Shown here: piece after piece, positions 25,428-38,219 of the stretch
Layout: every line of letters begins with the position of its first letter
Position numbering within the stretch: position 1 is the stretch's first letter
Assembly (NCBI GenBank): GCA_036785325.1
Contig: JAXIVH010000453.1
Span: 1 to 64,000, forward strand
Length of the DNA: 64,000 nucleotides
From: Urophycis tenuis
Taxonomy: Eukaryota; Chordata; Actinopteri; Gadiformes; Phycidae
Direction: 5' to 3'
Position numbers and translations under genes: made by a program
The notes under the pieces: model-generated
The model's database searches: none
What the model saw: the letters and a program-made list of their open reading frames with translations, nothing else
What the model was told of the DNA's origin: nothing

Positions 25428-27401
25428 TGAGGTCCAGACCACATCCAGGACCGCTGCCTTTTACAACAGTCTGTTGCCACTGTGGAGTGACGGTGACAAG
25501 TGTTTATAAATGGCGTGAGAAGATAAGGAGGATGCGCTGGCAGAGACTAACCAGAAAGGTTAGGAATGGGGGAGGCGTGGTGAGAGAGAGCGAGAGGACA
25601 CTCTGATGGACAGGATGGATATAGAGCGGCAGCGGGGAGAGAAAGTGAGCGGGAAGTTGTGAGTTTCAGGAGATGGACGATCAGCTGTGCCCGATGGAAA
25701 ACAGCTTCACGGCAGATTTGCTCGGGGGTTTGCTTACATGGTGAGGGGCTCCGACCGGCTCCTGACCTGCAAAGTGATTGGCTTTCCTGCACTTGGCATG
25801 TCTCTATGTATGGATGCATGTATGTACAGTGCCTTCCCTCCCTCGTTTGCACTCGAAGCGAGGGGAGCGGAGAGAACTCGTGTCTTCGTACGTCCGAAGA
25901 TGTTCTTATCGTCTGCGCTATTTTGGAGACGTCTTCGCTGTGTTGGGTTTCCTGCTGCTTTGCTTCATATGGAATGACCACACAGGAGACTGTCCGCCCC
26001 CAGTCTGTTATCACCACACACCTCTACACTAGGCCTGAACGATTAATCACATTTTCATCGTCATCGCGATGTGAACGTTCGCGATAAACACATCGCAAAA
26101 GCTGGTCTGTAATGCGATAAGTTCACCACACACACTCGGGCCATCCTTGAAAATATTTTGGTTTGCCATAACCCGACCGACCCTGTCAATTTAGGACCGA
26201 CCCAAATGTTTTTTTCTTTTCCTTTTAGTCTGACCGACATGCCGGTTGTAAACTTGCATTAAGACCGACCGTTGTTTTTTTTGCTCTTATGCAACTACAA
26301 TAAAGCCCTATTAATTATATTTTAGTAAGTATCGCGAATAGAAATGCATACATACACACGTAGGCTACGTTGTTTCTTTTATATTCTCTCCATTTCATCA
26401 ATAGTTCGCACTTGTCGGTTATGATGGCTGCGGCTGCAGTAAAGAAAATGTTCGCGGTCACCGAATAACTTTGGGTTCAGGCTCCGTCGCAAAAGGTCCT
26501 ACATAAAAAAATGCATTGAAATATCTCAACACCGCTATAAGGTGACGTGTCGACTGATGTCAAGGAGACCACTAAACGTTTACGGGTTGGAGACGCAGTC
26601 GGTGATGTCACAATATGCAAATTTGTTTAAATTCATACCGACGTATTTACCATGACCAAAATTTTACTTTCTTTTTTATTCTTTTATTATTTATCGCAAG
26701 TCATAAGGTCATCACAATATTGAACAGTGTAATCGCACATCGCACATTTTGCTGATATCGTGCAGGTCTACTCTACACCTTCATCTCATCCTCTCACCTA
26801 CTGTCTACTTGGAAACTGGAACATTTTGTAGTGAGTTGAAGGGACACGTTGTTGATGTCACACGGTGTTGGAAGGCTTTTGGCCGTCCGGCAGACACGAC
26901 AAGTCACATGTTCATCATCGGGCTGCGTCTCCTGGTGGACGATCTATTTAGGAACTCGTTGACCTGTCATTCTTAGCATGCATGGCGCTGCTCCAAAGAT
27001 ATAATGGTTTGAAGTGTACATTACACACACCTTAGCCTCGTCCCTGGCTCTGGAGGGGTGGCGGGTTAAGGGGTTAGCAGAAGGGGGCACTATGTATCTA
27101 GCAACATGATGTATGAATAGCAGGGGTTCAGGTGATATCACCATAACACAGAGCGTTAGCATCTACAAAAATGATTTGTTGTGAGTAGATGAGAGAATAC
27201 GTTGGCGGGCCGGTTGGAAGGCGGCGCAACCAAAGTGTAACGTGATGGTTCTCGTGTTCTCCCAGACCGCCCCAAGATCCGCATGCCCCGCATCCTCAGA
27301 TCTCGCTACGTGAGGACCGTCGGTGCGCAGATCAACCTGGTCATTCCCTTCAATGTGAGCACGCACACACGCACACACACGCATGCGCACGCACGCACGC
27401 A

Positions 27402-27440
<39 letters not shown>

Positions 27441-27498
27441 TATATGCACACATGCATACATGCAAACAAGCATGCACATACAAACAGAATCGCAAACG

Positions 27499-27531
<33 letters not shown>

Positions 27532-27875
27532 TCCTACTTTTACAAATCCGCAGGGGGAACAAAGGATGACATGATACAACGCTCTGAGCTATTGTACTCT
27601 ATGAGCTATACTTTATGAGTATTATTGTATAGTAACAAGTTGTAACGTTCTGTCGTGTCTCTCCCCAGGGTAAGCCCAAGCCGGTGGTCACCTGGCTGAA
27701 GGACGGCGAGCCACTGGACTCCAAGAGGGCCAACATCAGGAACAGTGACAAGGACAGCATCCTGTTCATACGCACCAGCAAACGGGAGGACTCCGGCGTC
27801 TACGAGATGACCGTCAAGGTGGACAGCTTCGAGGACAAGGCTGCCCTCACCCTCCAGATCGTGGGTAAGCTGCAG

Positions 27876-27916
<41 letters not shown>

Positions 27917-28457
27917 TGTGGGTGAACTTGTGTTCCAGAGGAAGGTGCAATGTGAAATGATGACGAGGTGGCCATAGCTGTGTTTGGTGTCTGTGAGTAC
28001 TTGTTTTCGTCGTCGTTTTTTATGAGGATGCCATCAAGTATTGATTTGGATTTAGTAGTCGCTCGCTTTCTTTCGCTGTTGCACGCTACTTCAGCACTAA
28101 AATACTTAGTGAACAGGAATCGTTTTGTTTTGAACCGTATCGGTTTCCTTGGGATTTTATATAATTCACTTGGGGAAGTGGAACTCAAAAGTGAGCCATG
28201 AGCAAAAGCCATATTGTTGCAGTCCCAGTAATATCATACCCTCATGATGTCAGCAGATTTTTAGTTTCATTTTTCACAATCACTCATGTATCTTGCACCT
28301 ATCCTCTCACTTTATTTGCCAGAGCATCAGAGTTACCCTCATTACTGCAACAGCTGGCTTCGAGCTTAGAGCCTAGAGTTTTCATTTGAGCAGTCAGTAG
28401 ATGATATGCTCCAGAATTGATTATCAGCATTGTCATGAATGCTGTGGTCAAGGTTAC

Positions 28458-28489
<32 letters not shown>

Positions 28490-30840
28490 TACCTCCAGAG
28501 AAACCTGGCCCTCCGGAGAGCGTGAAACTGGTGGACACCTGGGGCTTCAACGCTGCACTGGAGTGGAAGCCCCCCAAGGACGGCGGCAACACGGAGATCA
28601 CCGGCTACACCATCCAGAAGGCCGACAAGAAAACCGGGGTGAGAACACTCAGACTTGATCGCGGACAGACAACACACACACATACAAACAAATGGTTAGG
28701 CTTTTAATCAACAGGTTTGTTGAGTCACAGATAATGAGCAAGAGGTTGTAAAGAAAGAATAAAAGAATAGAATAAAAAGTTTAACTCAGATTTCCATGGA
28801 TTAATGAGAGTCAGCTTTAATGTCATTGTGCAGAGTACAGAGACAACAAAATGCAGTTGGCTTTCTAACCAGAAGTATTGTACTTGAGTTGTGCAATATT
28901 GGTAGACAGTTTTAAAGTGGCAAGTAATTAAAGTGACAGTCGTCAACAGTAAGTAACATTAAACAATAAACAGAAGTGGAGGTAGTAATTGGAGTGAGTT
29001 TCCAAACGTCTTCTCTTTACTTTACTTGTATGTGTGTAGTTTCACTTGAGACTTTGAGCTTCTAACTGATTTTGCCTCCCTTTGCTCAGGATTGGTTCAC
29101 GGTTTTGGAGCACTATCACAGGCTAAATGCCACCATCTCGGACCTCATCATGGGCAACTCCTACACCTTCAGGGTGTTCTCTGAGAACAAAGTGGGCATC
29201 AGCGAGGAAGCCGTCGAGACAAAGGACATCGCCACCATCCAGAAGACAGGTAGCCCGGTCGCTGTGAAGTAACGACAGTGTGGTGGATGTGATGTGTTGT
29301 TGGCGAGTCAAGTCACTGCGGGAATTCGCTTGGGTTATCTCTCGGTGAGGCCACCAAGACCCAGAGCACGACAGGCGGGAAGTGATCTTTTGGAAGGGTT
29401 CTATTGCTTTTTGTTTACACTTCAAATATGAAGGGAGCCCGCCTCAGCGCAAATTCGAGCACTATGAAAAATAGATAACTAAATGTTTTGGGCTGAGAGT
29501 TCATGGAAGGAGGGGGTGTTATGCCCATGGTTACAGCCAACCCAACTACGCGATGCTTTTTCCTTCATGTCGTTGTGTAGGAGCGTTATAACGAACGGTG
29601 ATGTGCACGAAATGCATCCGAGAAGCCACCCCGTTCAGCGCACTGCGACGTGCGGAGCACAGTGGAACCTTCACACACTGGGTGGCAGAGACTCGCAAGA
29701 ACAGTTTAATTGGTTTTACTCCCATTTTCTCTTAATCACGCTTTTATTTTAGCAACAGGGGACGTAGATTACAGTAGATTAGACCGCTACCGCTGTAAGA
29801 GCAGTGTTGGTGCGGGGGGGAGGCACAGGTGTTTCCTTAGTGGCCCGGGTGTCTCCGTCCGGTCTTAGCCTGTGCGTCGTCATCGAGTCCAGCTGACTTG
29901 TGTGTGTGTGTTGTGGCAGGCATCGTCTACAAGCCCCTCGAGTACAAGGAGCACGACTTCAACGAGGCCCCCAAGTTCACCGCGCCCCTCAACGACCGCG
30001 CCACCACTGTGGGCTACTCCACCAAGCTGCTGTGTGCCGTCCGCGGGTCACCAAAGGTATGCGCACACGATCCGGTTGGGATGTCGATACAACTGTTTGC
30101 AACTGTTTGGAGGGGCGGGGGGTAGTTCAAAGGAGTCTCAAAAATTTTTGCGTGTTCCATTTGTCATCACTTTCATGATTTTACATTTTCATTTAATTTG
30201 TGTGCAAAATGACTAGTTTCTACAGAGCCCCGAAATACACTGAGGGAAATGAAAAACCTTTACATCTACGGCACCCTCGATATTAGATTGATAATGTACA
30301 GCGCGGCATTGTGTTAATGCTAGCTAACGCTCAACTGTGCATGCTAGCGGTTACTAGCTAACACTTGATAAAATGTTCGGGATGACGATGGTCTTTTCAG
30401 CATACCCTGTCCTCTAGCTGCTGACAGACATTGCTACACACATTGGCCGGCATTCAGAAGTGGGATTGTTGTGTGTAGACAAGTTGCTGGTAGCCTGCTG
30501 TAAGTGGTTGGAACACAGAGCAAAAATGCACAGCTTAGCATGGCATAGCTCTGGGAGTCTAGGGAAAGCTCCTGTGACATGCTAGCTGTGTGCTGCTCTT
30601 CGTGTCAGTGTTAGCCCTCGGTGCTGTCCTGTGACATTTCACATACAGTACATATCTAGTTAATTGCTTTATAAACAATTATCTTCAATCTTTCAGGTGT
30701 CTTTGCGTGATGTAATGCATATTTATACAAATGAGAGTATTTAAATTCACGCACTGAACCAAGGACAAACTATTAACATACGACACAAAAGTATACACCA
30801 CACATAAACACATGACTAGCAACTTTATAATATACATACA

Positions 30841-30934
<94 letters not shown>

Positions 30935-33900
30935 CCTATATACCAATAAGATCATAGTCAAATAATAATGCTAATAATATAACATCCAACCCATTAATTT
31001 TGTATGCCCTTTGTGCGTGCAGCTTCTCTTTGAACTCTATGGTGTACGTTTTATTACCGTCATAAATTAGGTATTAATGTTACAGCCACTGCTTCAGACC
31101 AGGAGTCTCGTCATGTTCTGGTATTTCTATGTCTGCTGTTGGCCGCCAAATATCTGGCTAAACCTATCTTTACCTTCGCCTTGTTGACGCGAGATAGTTG
31201 TGAGGGCAAGGTGGAGGGCGGGAACACACTATTCAGAACAGCATGGTGTGTGTGTGTGTTTGTGTGTCTGTGTGCGTGTGTGTCTGTGGGTGCGTGAATG
31301 CGAGGGTGCGTGTGACTCGGCTGATAAATATCTATGTAGATATGATGAGGACTATCCTTAACCATTAAGCATGCTGCCTCAATGTGACCCTTAAGGAACT
31401 CGTGTAGAGAAGTCCTTACAGTATTTGGGTGTGTTATGCTGTGTGTGTGTGTGTGTGTGTGTGTTGTAACCCTTCCAGGAATCACATTTCAAGGACAGCT
31501 GTGGCACTCCTCAAAACGTGCATGTGGTTGGTCAATGTAGCGATGCTGCAGCACACCTCTTATTTAAGTTAGTTCTGTTTTCTAGGAGGCTTGAGTCCTG
31601 CTCAAGCCTCTTGGATCATCTTGGAATGACTCGTATGTTGTAGCATATGTTAAAAGAGTGTGTGTGAGTGTGGGGTGGGGGGTGGGTGGGTGGTGGTACA
31701 TTCACAGCTGCATTGACACATTACACACTTGTACATTCAGCTGCATTTAGAAGATGCCCTAGTGGGGCCACATCCCTTATCTATTTTGGTATTTTCTTGG
31801 AACGAGTTGAAACTCCGTCGCTCTGTGTCTCTTTCCGTTTCTTTGATCGGAGAAGACAGTGTGCAGGTGGAGCGTGACTTAAGAAAGTGGGAGGAGATTT
31901 CAGAGAGCCGATGGAATGTCAAAAAACAGTAGGGTGATAAGAATAGAGTGTTGTGCTCTGGTGTGGTGACGTGTGCACGTCACGCCAGCAGCTATTTTGG
32001 CCACCAGATGAGAGTGCACGTGTGTGCAGCTCTCAGCGTGACCGCCCGTGTGATGGACATTCAGACAGACAGACTGGTGCAGGACAGACGTTGCATTGAT
32101 CTTTACATTCTTTACAAAATACTCAAGATTTGCACTGAACACATCATGTTTTAATTTGTTATTGTGATTTGTATTATTTATCCCGACTTTATTATTTGTA
32201 TGAGGATGAAACCTTTTGTCCAGCTGTTGGCAGCTGAATAACTTGATACCCCCACTGAGGTTGATGCAATGTTACAACGGGAGAGATGGGTAGAGAAGCA
32301 AAATAATGTAAGCATTAAGGGATATTTTTAGACACCTCTGTATGTTGAAGGGTTTATTATGTAGATCGTTTCAATGATATCTGGCCAAGTGACAATGTTT
32401 CGGTGTTAAATAACAGTGGGCCCTCATACCCCACAGTCACCCCCCAGCATCTATATTAAGACTGTAAAGAAATGAGAAACTATGACCTCAACGTATTCAC
32501 ATTTCTTTCTTGATGTGAATATTTCCTTCTGGGAAATTATTTTGGTCTTTCAGTGGCTGGAAGTTGAATTACGAATTGTTACCAACGCGTGTATGTTGGA
32601 GATACATTAGCATTGAATATATAAGCCAATAAAGGACAACTACAAATACAGACCTGGAATTGGACTGTTGAAGCACTCCTGACAAAGAAAAGAATCAAGA
32701 TGAACAAACATTGTGGTGGACCTATTGCATTGGGTTGCACAGGATTGAAACGTGTTATCGTGTTAATGTGTTATTAATAATATAAGCTGTGTAGCATCAC
32801 TGAAATAGCTAAAGGCATGGTTTTGTGTTTTAGTTTTTTTCTTCTTCTACTGATCCAGTAGAACTTTACTCGTTGAACTTCTTTAGTTGTTGATTTATGT
32901 GGAATCAACGACTAAAGAGGGGCTGAGGGAGTCCGCTCTGCAGAGCAGTGCATATTGGGATCTTGCAAGTGGCGTCCCAGCTGGAAGAATAAGCAGAAGT
33001 CTGTCGGGGGCCGTCGGGCCAACAGGTCGACGCGGAGACGTTGAAAAACAGCAGGGTGTCCCCCGGGAAAGGCAATACGCCGCAGAGAGAATGTCAGCGA
33101 AACCGAGAGACGCGCATTCCACGTGTGCGGCAGGCGGCTCGGGTTTCCCCCACTCGGCCCGTTGGTTTGTGAGCGTCAGCGCTGAGCGGCTGGAAGACGA
33201 GTCGCCGGTGGGGCCGGCGGCGGGACGCTACGGGCGGCAGCAGCCCCGCCTGCGTCACGCGGCCAGCAGGCAGGACTACGCTGTGCCCCCCGCGGTCTAC
33301 CTGGGGAAGCCCCTGCGCTGTGGACAGACCCATGGACGTGTCCAAAAGAAACCGGAATCAGTCGCCTGTGGCCTGTTGAGTGATATGTCGCTGGATATTA
33401 TCGTTGTATGAATGCGTCTGCTGAACAGCTGAAAACCAGTTGGGGAGAAAAATGCTTTGAGTCAACGTTATGACGTGGCCACTATGTGTTTCATATTGAT
33501 CAAGTTTCAAGTTGTTTATTCTCCAATGTGCAGCGGCACTACAGTCATACTGTACAATGAAATGTTTTGGACGAGGCCTGTTCCAACATGGAAGGAAAAT
33601 CTATTAAATAAATACAATACAATACAATAAAATATGGGCATCACAGAATGAAATAAAAGCAGCAGTGGAGAATGATCTAAAGATAGGGATGCAGATGTGC
33701 AGGCATAAAATATTATACATAGTGTTGAATTATACATTAATGTTGATGGTAGCAATGACAGCAATGATCTAAAGATACAGATGTGCAGGTATGATGTGCA
33801 TGTACATGTTGTACGTATTATACATAAATAGACGACGGGGTGAAAATCAACAGCCACCAGAAGTCCAAAGAAAGCTGCACCCCCTCTTGAACCCATCTCC

Positions 33901-34247
33901 CTCTTCCTCCCCCATCCATCTCACCTCCCTCTCCCTCCCCACCCCACCACCAGCCTAAGGTGGAGTGGCTGAAGAACCAGATGGTGATTGGCGACGACCC
34001 CAAGTACCGGCAGATCTCCAACCAAGGCGTGTGTTCCCTGGAGATCCGCAAGCCCTGCACCTTTGATGGAGGCGTCTACACTTGCAGAGCCAAGAACGAG
34101 CAAGGGGTGGCCACGGTCAGCTGCAAGCTGGAGGTCAAACGTACGTGTCTACTCTGCACGCAGGCGAGGCCGTCCACAGGAGGCCGTGTCGATGACGATG
34201 TCTCCAGGGCAAACCTGAGAGCCACCATAGAAAGGACATCATCGATC

Positions 34248-34308
<61 letters not shown>

Positions 34309-34571
34309 ATGGAAAATTACTCCCAATGTATGGAACACATATTGAATGAAAAGCATGAATAATTAACTCATAGTAATCCTTTACCAATTTTAACTTTTTT
34401 AAATAGCCAATGAGGCATATGACACCGTTGAATATAGAATAGATGATGCAGCAGGTGCACAGCTGGATAATGCACCTCATCTAAAATAGGTTTTTCAGTT
34501 CTGTTTTAATGCTTTTATATTTGTCTCCAACAGAGGTCATTGTTGCTGACGCTGACAAGGAGAAAGAATAA
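19901..34571 (+). CDS. mybph: Myosin-binding protein H, complete, 12 coding exons
   Basis: Sarcomeric thick-filament protein of skeletal muscle. Exons: 19901-20123, 21717-21842, 22175-22240, 22571-22705, 23237-23404, 27266-27354, 27669-27864, 28499-28638, 29090-29249, 29920-30056, 33954-34140, 34534-34571. All phases join, giving about 554 aa. The first three exons encode a basic start (MPAKPAPIKKSPVKKAAEK) and a long Ala/Pro/Glu-rich stretch. Then come Fn3 (exons 4-5, VKWRPPETIGDSGLDGYTVE), Ig (exons 6-7, PKPVVTWLKDGEPL ... EDSGVYEMTV), Fn3 (exons 8-9, LEWKPPKDGGNTEITGYTIQ ... GNSYTFRVFSENKVG) and Ig (exons 10-11, VEWLKNQMVIGDDPKYRQIS ... DGGVYTCRAKNEQG), ending in DADKEKE. Fn3-Ig-Fn3-Ig is the MyBP-H order; the full first Fn3 and long N-terminus argue against MYBPHL. 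It is longer than the human protein (477 aa, from memory), mostly at the N-terminus. The teleost a/b copy cannot be told from this sequence. Confidence 0.9.
23765..23983 (-). other. Antisense open segment in mybph intron, unidentified
   Basis: A 72-codon frame (RIDAHTAAGSISDIGTEDHL, later CEGFEEAVVHNTEENPFC) has balanced amino-acid use, unlike the low-complexity frames nearby. I do not recognise a family and see no splice partner. It may be a decayed gene or element fragment, or chance. Confidence 0.2.
24450..25540. other. mybph intron 5, CA and GA microsatellites
   Basis: No exon seen. About 45 CA units lie at 25,180-25,268 and a GA tract at 25,397-25,427. The remainder shows no structure I can name. 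Confidence 0.6.
26030..26770. mobile_element. Non-autonomous hAT-like DNA element (741 bp)
   Basis: Imperfect terminal inverted repeats (TAGGCCTGAACGATT at the left; the reverse complement of the right end is TAGACCTGCACGATA) are flanked by an exact 8-bp direct repeat CTCTACAC at 26,022-26,029 and 26,771-26,778. There is no transposase frame. The ends are rich in ATCGCGAT-type short palindromes. It lies in mybph intron 5. Confidence 0.85.
27360..27530. repeat. (CA)n cluster directly after a mybph donor
   Basis: CACGCA/CACA tracts fill most of the intron between mybph exons 6 and 7, starting within 10 nt of the donor at 27,354. Confidence 0.9.
28795..28875. mobile_element. Fragment of a dispersed fish repeat
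   Basis: GCTTTAATGTCATTGTGCAG followed by AGTACAGAGACAACAAAATG resembles the widespread teleost repeat TTTATTGTCATT...GTACAATGAAAT. Related fragments occur at 33,500 and 35,285. The family assignment is from memory only. Confidence 0.35.
30841..30933. repeat. (TA)n microsatellite
   Basis: About 46 uninterrupted TA units in mybph intron 10. Confidence 0.98.
32887..33411 (+). other. GC-rich open segment inside mybph intron 10
   Basis: A 174-codon frame lies in an otherwise AT-rich 3.9-kb intron; about 32,930-33,345 is strikingly GC- and CpG-rich. The translation (SARWFVSVSAERLEDESPVG, later DYAVPPAVYLGKPLRCG) is not low-complexity, but I recognise no domain, and the - strand is partly open as well. 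It could be a processed gene fragment, a CpG-island-like element or an alternative exon. Confidence 0.25.
33500..33635. mobile_element. Fragment of a dispersed fish repeat
   Basis: CAAGTTTCAAGTTGTTTATT and TACAATGAAATG followed by an AATACAATAC-rich tail resemble the family at 28,795 and 35,285. The identity is inferred. Confidence 0.35.
34251..34306. repeat. (TA)n microsatellite
   Basis: About 27 TA units in the last coding intron of mybph. Confidence 0.97.
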
Positions 34572-35020
34572 ACATACACCCACATACCCAGAGGTAAGGG
34601 GCAGAGGAATGTTTCTTTGTCAACACTAAGTAGAAGTTATTTACCTATTAGTGATTCACTGAGCCTCTAATTGTGACTTCAACAGGTTATTATTCTGGGG
34701 GCTTAGTGGGGGTCTCACCATATAATTGCTATTCATGAACTGAGGTTTGAGTCACAAGTACTACCTATGGCAACTGAGGTGAAAGGGAGGTGGAGGCGTG
34801 TGTGTGTGTGTGTGTGTGTGTGTGTTGTGTTGGGGTGGGGGGTCTTGTTTTGATTAGATAGGCTGTGTCCAAATAATCATATCTGATGAAATCCTGAGTA
34901 TCAGAAAGCAAAAGCCAGGGTGTTCTCGAAAACACTGTGCTTAACTTGACATGCATATCTAAAAACATGTTTTAATATTAAGAGAGCGAGAGAGTTAAAC
35001 AGACAGAGAGAGTTTGACAG

Positions 35021-35072
<52 letters not shown>

Positions 35073-35284
35073 GAGACAGATAACATTGGAGCTTCACTTT
35101 CCCACTTTAAGTTTGAAGACCCCTTTTTAATGATTCTGTTGCTCACCTGGAACAGATGAGAAGGAAATAATCTCCGTAGTGCCGTTCATTGTATTACTCT
35201 GCGCTCTGCTTGACCTCCTTCTGGGCAATCCTCCCTCCTTGTCCCATCATAATGGTACCACTTCCTCTAGAAAGTGGTAGCACA

Positions 35285-35480
35285 GCAAGTCAAGTCAAGT
35301 CAACTTTATTGTCAGTTTTCATGAATGTACAGGACATACACAAAAACCAAAATGGCGTTTCCCTTGATCCCTGGTGCGAGACACGCATGCAAAATACAAA
35401 TATAAAAATATAAAATAAGAATACAAAAAACTAAATAAAAGAGTCGCGAATATATACAAACAATATAAACAGTATAAGGT
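35285..35480. mobile_element. Dispersed fish repeat with CAAGT leader
   Basis: Four tandem AAGTC/CAAGT units, then CAACTTTATTGTCAGTTTTC and an AATATAAAAATATAAAATAA tail. This is a common teleost repeat architecture; the class is not certain. Confidence 0.4.
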
Positions 35481-36061
35481 GCAGTATATAGAGTATGAGC
35501 AGTATGGACAGTAATAAACAGTATGGTAAGTATATAAACAGTATGGTGACAACAAGGTGACGTCATGACATGACATACCTGACAGTCTCTGTTCCTCCTG
35601 TCATCAGTCACTGTCAGACCCTATAACATTGCGTGCACGAGTGTGTTGGTGTGTGTGCGCGTGTGTGCCTGTGTGTGTGTGTGCGTTAGGGAGGCGGGGG
35701 TCGCAGGGTATGTCAAGGTCTTACAGGACATAACCCTACATGGGGTGCGAAACGCAAGGTACCAAAGTGTGTGTGTGTGGGTGGTTGGGGGGGGGGGGGG
35801 GGGGGGGGTGATGTCAGCCTTAGTATCTATAAATGACTCCATACAGTCCGTATGCAGTCGGCCAGACTCTTCACATTACCATGAGTCAGCAGCCACAGCA
35901 GATGCAGGGGAGAGAGTGGGCGAAAGATGTGACACGTACGCACGCTTCACCCTCTGCAGCGAGACACCAATGCACACGTTTACAAAGGCTGCAGCTCCTC
36001 CACAGAGGATGATGATGATTGTGATGTGTGCGAATCATGTCGACTCTCTCTGCTTCCGCAG

Positions 36062-36170
36062 TGCCTTCAGAGAACCAGCCGAAGTCAAGTTGATGTTTCA
36101 AGGTGAGACATGTCTGTGTGTTTTCAATGGTTCCCGCATGCATTCCAGAATAAACAGCATTTGTCTCCTC
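36062..36170 (+). other. mybph: Putative non-coding last exon of mybph with poly(A) signal
   Basis: After the mybph stop (34,571) a strong donor (CCCAGAG|GTAAGG, near 34,592) could splice to the acceptor CTTCCGCAG ending at 36,061. An AATAAA follows at 36,149-36,154. A non-coding terminal exon is known in the related MYBPC genes. A donor-like TTTCAAG|GTGAGA near 36,102 leaves room for a further exon. Confidence 0.4.
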
Positions 36171-36672
36171 ATGATTATAAGATATTCTCCCAAAGGAATG
36201 TAAATGTATATGGCGCCATACTTTTCCACACTGTGTGTGTTTTCCGCTGTGGGTACATGCAGAACCAAAACAACCTGAATTGTTCCCTCTCTTCTAGCCA
36301 CCATCCCTGTGTGCGTCTGTCCCTGAAGGACGTTTTCCCTGAAGCTGCAACTTTAAAGCATATACATTGAAAGCACAATATTTTGTATGCATTGTTTTAA
36401 GTAGGCTCTGGTTTCTCGTGTTTCAGGGATTTGTATTGACAGTTTGTTCATTGTGTCCGGGCTCTGGCCAATCTCTGTTCATATTGTTTATGTATTCTAC
36501 TTAATAATAACAAACCTGGACTGTCCCCACGAACCATTGCAAAGACTTGATTCAATATTAAAGATGTTAAAGCGATACTTTGTTTTCGAACTCACTTTAA
36601 TTTACTGTGTTATTTCCTATGCTCCTCTTATGAACACATCTTAATTTCATTACCTACTATAATATACCTAAT

Positions 36673-36796
<124 letters not shown>

Positions 36797-37914
36797 ACTC
36801 TCTCTCTAGCGAGAGAGAGAGAGAGAGTATAAAGTACTGAGCTATCAAGTATCAAACACAACAGTGTGGTTTTCATTCACTGTTGGTTTCTAAGTCCATC
36901 TATGTCTTCTTCATCAGCTCCACACTAAATGTCTGTGTTTGAATTCAAAGTTTACATAACATGAATGTGGTTTAAATGTATTTTCTATGGTGGCCGACAA
37001 GGGCCAAACGCACTGCAACGGCCTAATGCATCTCAGTTAAGGAAAAAAGCTTCAAGTACAGAAACAATTCAAATGAACAAACTCAAACACAAGTCTAAAC
37101 GAGGTACAAAAAAAGGACCGTGGTGTAAATGAAGAAATGTGCTGCAAAAAACAAAGACAAATGCAGCATCATCAAACGCACTGTACACGTTTGTGCTTTC
37201 CACAAACGTCTTATACCTTTAACTTTCACATCTACAAATGTATTTCCTTATTTGTAACGGTAATCATCCTACTTGGTCCCATACTAAACATTACAAGTGT
37301 ATGTCCTGGCTGTAGACATGCAGATCCTAACAACACCTCCTTGATGTGGCCTACATCCACATGGCTTGTCTTTTTTGATATATATTATATATTATGTATT
37401 ATCTTGATTATATTGATATATATTATATATTATTTTGATATATATTATATATTATATATTATCACTCTCATGCATATGGGGTTGCTCATATGCATGTCCG
37501 TAACTTTGCAGTGTCAAGATAAAAGACAATCACATACATTAAATTGACACTGCATTTCACTGACAGGGTTTTGTGTCACTCGTTAGAATAAAAACAGAGC
37601 AGAATACCACAAACCCGCTTCATTTAAAGGGTATTGTGGACAATGTGGTCATCATTTTTGGGCCCCAGCTTGCGCCCCTATTTTTGTGTTGTATACCTAA
37701 AACACAGGGTGGTTATTGTTATATAACACAATATAACACAATCCGAGTAGCATCAATGTGGAAAATATTTGTATGGCCTTACCTATCTTCCTGTGTATGT
37801 TATTTGCTGTTGTGGTTTTGTGGTGGTTTGTTGAAGAGAAAACGATTGCTTCTTCTGAACATCAGTTTCATATCTTAAAGTTGAAAGAGTATGATAGCTG
37901 TGTGTGTATGTATG

Positions 37915-38060
37915 CATGCTTACATCGTCCACTAACCGTAGGGTCGGCGGTTCGATCCCCCTGATCCCCCACCTACAACTGTCCACATGTCGAACCCCAC
38001 ACATGTACTGATTGTAAGTCACTTTGGACAAAAGTGTCCGCTAAATACCTCCTTTACCCT
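37915..38060 (+). mobile_element. tRNA-derived SINE fragment
   Basis: A pol III B box (GGTTCGATCCC, 37,949-37,959) is followed about 60 nt on by GTAAGTCACTTTGGACAAAA and GTGTCCGCTAAATACC, the conserved 3' block of many fish SINEs (usually GTAAGTCGCTTTGGATAAAA). The A box side is weak, so the copy is probably truncated. It is not a tRNA gene, since no cloverleaf closes. Confidence 0.7.
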
Positions 38061-38219
38061 CTAACTGGTTGGATGTGGAAAGACCTATCATGGGAATCGT
38101 AGCATAATGAGCTATCATGCTTAATGTAATAGTTAATCCTTCAAATTGTATTTTAGAATCATAGAGTATCAAACTAAAACTTATTGCGTGAAAATGGCCC
38201 AAACGTAGTACCGATTGAA

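Noticed and set aside
19901..34571. MYBPHL or a MyBP-C fragment
   Set aside because: The gene is complete with its own start and stop; only four Ig/Fn3 domains are present in the MyBP-H order, with a long Ala/Pro N-terminus.
37940..38040. Possible tRNA gene with a B box
   Set aside because: No acceptor or anticodon stem closes, and the 3' part is the conserved SINE block, so I call it a SINE fragment.
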